This document shows, piece after piece, positions 5,904-6,483 of a stretch of DNA of 6,483 nucleotides (within the stretch, counting starts at the first letter, position 1; each line of letters opens with the position of its first letter). The stretch is from an uncultured Bacilli bacterium (GTDB lineage: Bacteria > Bacillota_I > Bacilli_A > RF39 > UBA660). Where the stretch lies: the NCBI GenBank assembly GCA_947631525.1, contig CANRLQ010000056.1:1-6483 (forward strand). The letters are read 5' to 3'. A program made the position numbers and the translations under genes. Under the pieces are notes generated by a model. The model saw only the letters and a program-made list of their open reading frames with translations. It did no database searches and was not told the DNA's origin.

Positions 5904-5962
5904 TTCCTTTTGTATTGTAATAAAAAAATATTCATAACCATACAATTAAGTGGGGTGAATAT

Positions 5963-6483
5963 ATGAAAAATGCGCTTAGTTATTACTATAATTTAAACCA
6001 AATTGATATTCACCACACAAATGGGATATATAAATTCACTTATAATAATGAAAATTATGTTTTATATCCAACTATTTTTAATGAAAATGAAATAGAATTA
6101 TCTTATAAATTAAGTTTAATACTATTAAATAGAGGGGTATATACACATCAAATTATACCAAATAATAATAACAAATTATGTACTTATATAAATGATACAA
6201 ACTATGTTTTATTAAAAGTATATTCAGATTTAAATGATAAAATAAATATAAATAATATTATAGATTTTTCTAATAATGCTAAAACGACAGAAACTAATTC
6301 TATTTTAAGAAGAGATAATTGGTATGATTTATGGACAAATAAATTAGATTATTTTGAATACCAAGTTAGTCAATTTGGTAAAAAGTTTCCAATAATAAGA
6401 GAAAGTTTTAGTTATTTTTTAGGTGTAGCTGAAACTGGAATTTCACTTCTAGTAAATAATCCAAATAAAAATAAAGGTCAAAC
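5963..6483 (+). CDS. YutH/CotS-like spore-coat kinase-fold protein (partial, C-terminus outside the window)
   Basis: The frame is open from ATG 5963 to the right edge (173 residues). The layout is that of the N-lobe of the CotS/YutH family, which has an aminoglycoside-phosphotransferase/kinase fold. It begins YYYNLNQIDIH, a short strand pair GIYKFTYNNENYVLYP (21-36), then a helix ending LLNRGVYTHQIIPNNNNKLCTYINDTNYVLLKVY (54-87), in place of the typical G-x-x-x-P-x-I-I-x-T-x-x-G-K...Y-x-L-x-x-W. The segment NWYDLWTNKLDYFEYQVSQFGKKFP and SYFLGVAETGISLL (150-163) fits the YutH pattern of a helix before a G-L-A-E-x-A-I motif. GGGGTGA (5952-5958) lies 4 bases before the ATG. The gene is probably co-transcribed with the upstream DUF1292-like gene. 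The catalytic region is outside the window, so activity cannot be judged. Confidence 0.6.
   Translation, partial: MKNALSYYYNLNQIDIHHTNGIYKFTYNNENYVLYPTIFNENEIELSYKLSLILLNRGVYTHQIIPNNNNKLCTYINDTNYVLLKVYSDLNDKININNIIDFSNNAKTTETNSILRRDNWYDLWTNKLDYFEYQVSQFGKKFPIIRESFSYFLGVAETGISLLVNNPNKNKGQ

Noticed and set aside
5909..5946. Separate promoter for the YutH/CotS-like gene (TTGTAA and TACAAT)
   Set aside because: The spacing is 20 bases and there is no TG extension, unlike the other promoters; co-transcription with the gene 59 bases upstream is more likely.
1..6483. Mycoplasma-type code (TGA as tryptophan)
   Set aside because: Tryptophan is written TGG in the recognised genes and no conserved frame contains TGA. 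The six visible stops are all TAA or TAG, but that number is too small to mean anything.
1..6483. CRISPR array, tRNA, rRNA, insertion sequence or toxin-antitoxin pair
   Set aside because: No regularly spaced repeats, cloverleaf-like GC islands, transposase frames or small toxin families were seen on either strand.

Overview
The window comes from a very AT-rich bacterium, roughly a quarter G+C by eye. The most likely source is a low-GC Bacillota of the Bacilli/Tenericutes-like kind found in animal guts. This rests on AT-driven codon choice, strong GGAGG-type ribosome binding sites, extended -10 promoters, a LemA/DUF2207 pair, a DUF4234/DUF2752 pair and the start of a spore-coat-kinase-like (YutH/CotS-type) gene. 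The lineage is an inference. Tryptophan is written TGG in the recognised genes and none contains an in-frame TGA, so the standard bacterial code fits and the Mycoplasma code does not.

Layout. Positions 1-1406 (minus strand) hold a two-gene operon: lemA, then one base later a DUF2207 membrane protein that runs off the left edge. Positions 1407-2116 are non-coding. They contain the lemA promoter, a stretch that looks like gene debris (strong Shine-Dalgarno without an ORF, broken frames, a kinase-like HRD fragment), AT-rich inverted repeats, and a promoter plus short leader ending in a clear intrinsic terminator just ahead of the next gene. Positions 2117-3511 (plus) encode a complete MATE-family efflux transporter. 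After a 317-base gap with a promoter at its end come three small genes in one apparent operon: a YokE-like PH-domain protein (3829-4272), a DUF4234 membrane protein (4327-4677) and an overlapping DUF2752 membrane protein (4652-5047). A further promoter precedes a DUF1292-like protein with a charged linker and C-terminal coiled coil (5121-5903). A YutH/CotS-like kinase-fold protein follows (5963 to the right edge) and is cut by the window.

How they fit together. Most products are membrane or envelope proteins: LemA with DUF2207, the MATE pump, and the PH/DUF4234/DUF2752 trio. The last two genes probably form a separate unit with a spore-coat-like, possibly repurposed, role. The points most worth checking are the attenuator-like leader of the MATE gene, with three AGTC repeats that could compete for the terminator arm; the possible protein-kinase pseudogene; and a second, well-placed internal translation start in the DUF1292-like gene. 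I found no RNA genes, CRISPR arrays, insertion sequences or replication origins.
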